Source of the DNA: an uncultured Gammaproteobacteria bacterium | Lineage (GTDB): Bacteria; Pseudomonadota; Gammaproteobacteria; GCA-001735895 | Direction: 5' to 3' | DNA: 5,668 nucleotides | Assembly: GCA_937980285.1 (NCBI GenBank) | Contig: CALJQI010000314.1 | Span: forward strand, 1-5,668 | Part shown: positions 4,943-5,668 of the stretch, one piece after another | Layout: each line of letters begins with the position of its first letter | How positions within the stretch are numbered: position 1 is the stretch's first letter | Made by a program: the position numbers and the translations under genes | The notes under the pieces: generated by a model | What the model was told of the DNA's origin: nothing | What the model saw: only the letters and a program-made list of their open reading frames with translations | The model's database searches: none

Positions 4943-5668
4943 CTATTTCTGCAAACGCGTCCAGATTTTGTCGTACATCTTCACCACTTCCTCATCGCAG
5001 GGCGGTACGAAATCGGGGTCCGGCGCGCCTTCGGGCATTTTGATCTCGGGGGCGTTGGCGAAGGCTTCGTCCAGGTACTGCTCGCTGCCGGCGATGCCAT
5101 TGGCGTATTTGGCGAATGCGGAGATCAGCGCGGCGTTTTCGGGGTCCATGACGAAATTCTGGAACAGTTTGGCGTTTTTCGGATTGGGCGCGTCTTTCAA
5201 CACCGCGACGTTGTCCATCCAGCCGGTAAACCCTTCTCTCGGGTAGGCGTATTTCAAGGTCGGCACCTGCAACCGAGCACGCATCGACGCGCCGTTCCAG
5301 TTCTGGGAGACGTCGACATCGCCCGAGGTGAGCTTCTCGATGGTCTCGTAGGCCATGGTGCGCCAGTGCTGTTTGGCGTCGAGCAACAGTTCGGCCAGCG
5401 CGCGCAGGTCATCCGGATTTTTATTGCAGCGTGGTTTGTCGAGATAACGTAGCCCGGCGTTGAGCACGTCATTGACGTCCAGCAGCATGTTGATGCGCCC
5501 TTTCAGCACATCCGGCGGGTCGAACAGGATGGCTAGGGTGTCGATATCGCCGTCGTAGACCGCGGTGTTGACCGCGAACGCCGTGGTGCCCCATTGCCAA
5601 GGGACGGTGTAATTACGGCCCGGATCCCAATAGACATCGATCCAGCGCGGATCCACGTTCTTGAAGTT
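4943..5668 (-). CDS. PotD/PotF-like periplasmic polyamine-binding protein, C-terminal part
   Basis: The gene enters from the right edge; 241 residues are visible and the N-terminus, including any signal peptide, lies outside. It is the substrate-binding subunit of an ABC importer, acting in the periplasm. Diagnostic segments are NYTVPWQWGTTAFAVN, a hinge-region sequence of the family, then SGDVDVSQNWNG, and YPREGFTGWMDNVAV. The Trp and Asp of the WMD motif correspond to PotD residues known to contact spermidine, so a polyamine or similar amine is the likely ligand, though which one cannot be told. The frame is intact to TAG at 4943-4945, at the family's normal C-terminus. A GTG at 5656 is internal, not the start. 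Permease and ATPase genes are not in view. The stop lies only 21 bp from the tRNA-Glu fragment. Confidence 0.88.
   Translation of the reverse strand, partial: NFKNVDPRWIDVYWDPGRNYTVPWQWGTTAFAVNTAVYDGDIDTLAILFDPPDVLKGRINMLLDVNDVLNAGLRYLDKPRCNKNPDDLRALAELLLDAKQHWRTMAYETIEKLTSGDVDVSQNWNGASMRARLQVPTLKYAYPREGFTGWMDNVAVLKDAPNPKNAKLFQNFVMDPENAALISAFAKYANGIAGSEQYLDEAFANAPEIKMPEGAPDPDFVPPCDEEVVKMYDKIWTRLQK

Noticed and set aside
1..5668. CRISPR arrays or tandem repeats
   Set aside because: No regularly spaced repeats were seen in any part of the window; the repeats present are pairs at transposon ends or isolated hairpins.

Overview
The window looks like an accessory region on the chromosome of a GC-rich proteobacterium, most likely a gammaproteobacterium. 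The evidence is a GC-rich coding bias, a partial tRNA-Glu(UUC) of the usual gammaproteobacterial sequence, and a small protein ending in a tip that matches gammaproteobacterial SSB. No species can be named. Bases 1 to about 4870 are almost entirely mobile DNA; the right edge returns to a metabolic gene.

Layout. Bases 2-141 are the interior of an ISKra4-like transposase, cut off abruptly. Bases 142-3589 are an apparently intact transposon of about 3.45 kb, bounded by imperfect 12-bp inverted repeats (TGTTGYYTCTCA). It carries four genes in one minus-strand operon, read right to left: a zinc-ribbon protein (3371-2751), a DD35E transposase of the TniA/Mu type (2704-1376), an ExeA/TniB-like AAA+ ATPase (1363-566), and a 77-residue protein (566-333). 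The last three are tightly spaced: the transposase stop codon overlaps the ATPase ribosome binding site, and the ATPase stop shares a base with the start of the small protein. Bases 3590-4149 are the C-terminal part of a different (IS4-like) transposase, so the two flanks of the transposon do not belong to one gene. Bases 4150-4495 hold no recognisable gene. Bases 4744-4496 are an N-terminal fragment of an IS1-like zinc-ribbon transposase. Bases 4876-4921 are a 3' fragment of a tRNA-Glu gene. From 4943 to the right edge lies the C-terminal part of a PotD/PotF-like polyamine-binding protein, cut by the window end.

How the parts work together. The transposase and ATPase form a two-component DDE plus AAA+ module of the kind seen in Tn7, Tn5053, Mu and IS21. 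The first and last genes are the less expected parts. The first encodes a short zinc-ribbon protein that could act in DNA or target recognition. The last encodes a small helical protein ending exactly in DFDDDLPF, almost identical to the SSB C-terminal tip that recruits PriA, RecQ, RecO and other genome-maintenance proteins. The main hypothesis from this window is that the transposon supplies its own SSB-tip mimic to bring host replication-restart or repair proteins to transposition intermediates. The sequence shows the motif directly; the function is inferred.

The absence of a target-site duplication, the mismatched flanking transposase fragments, the truncated IS1-like gene and the partial tRNA together point to repeated insertion, deletion and possibly site-specific integration at this locus.
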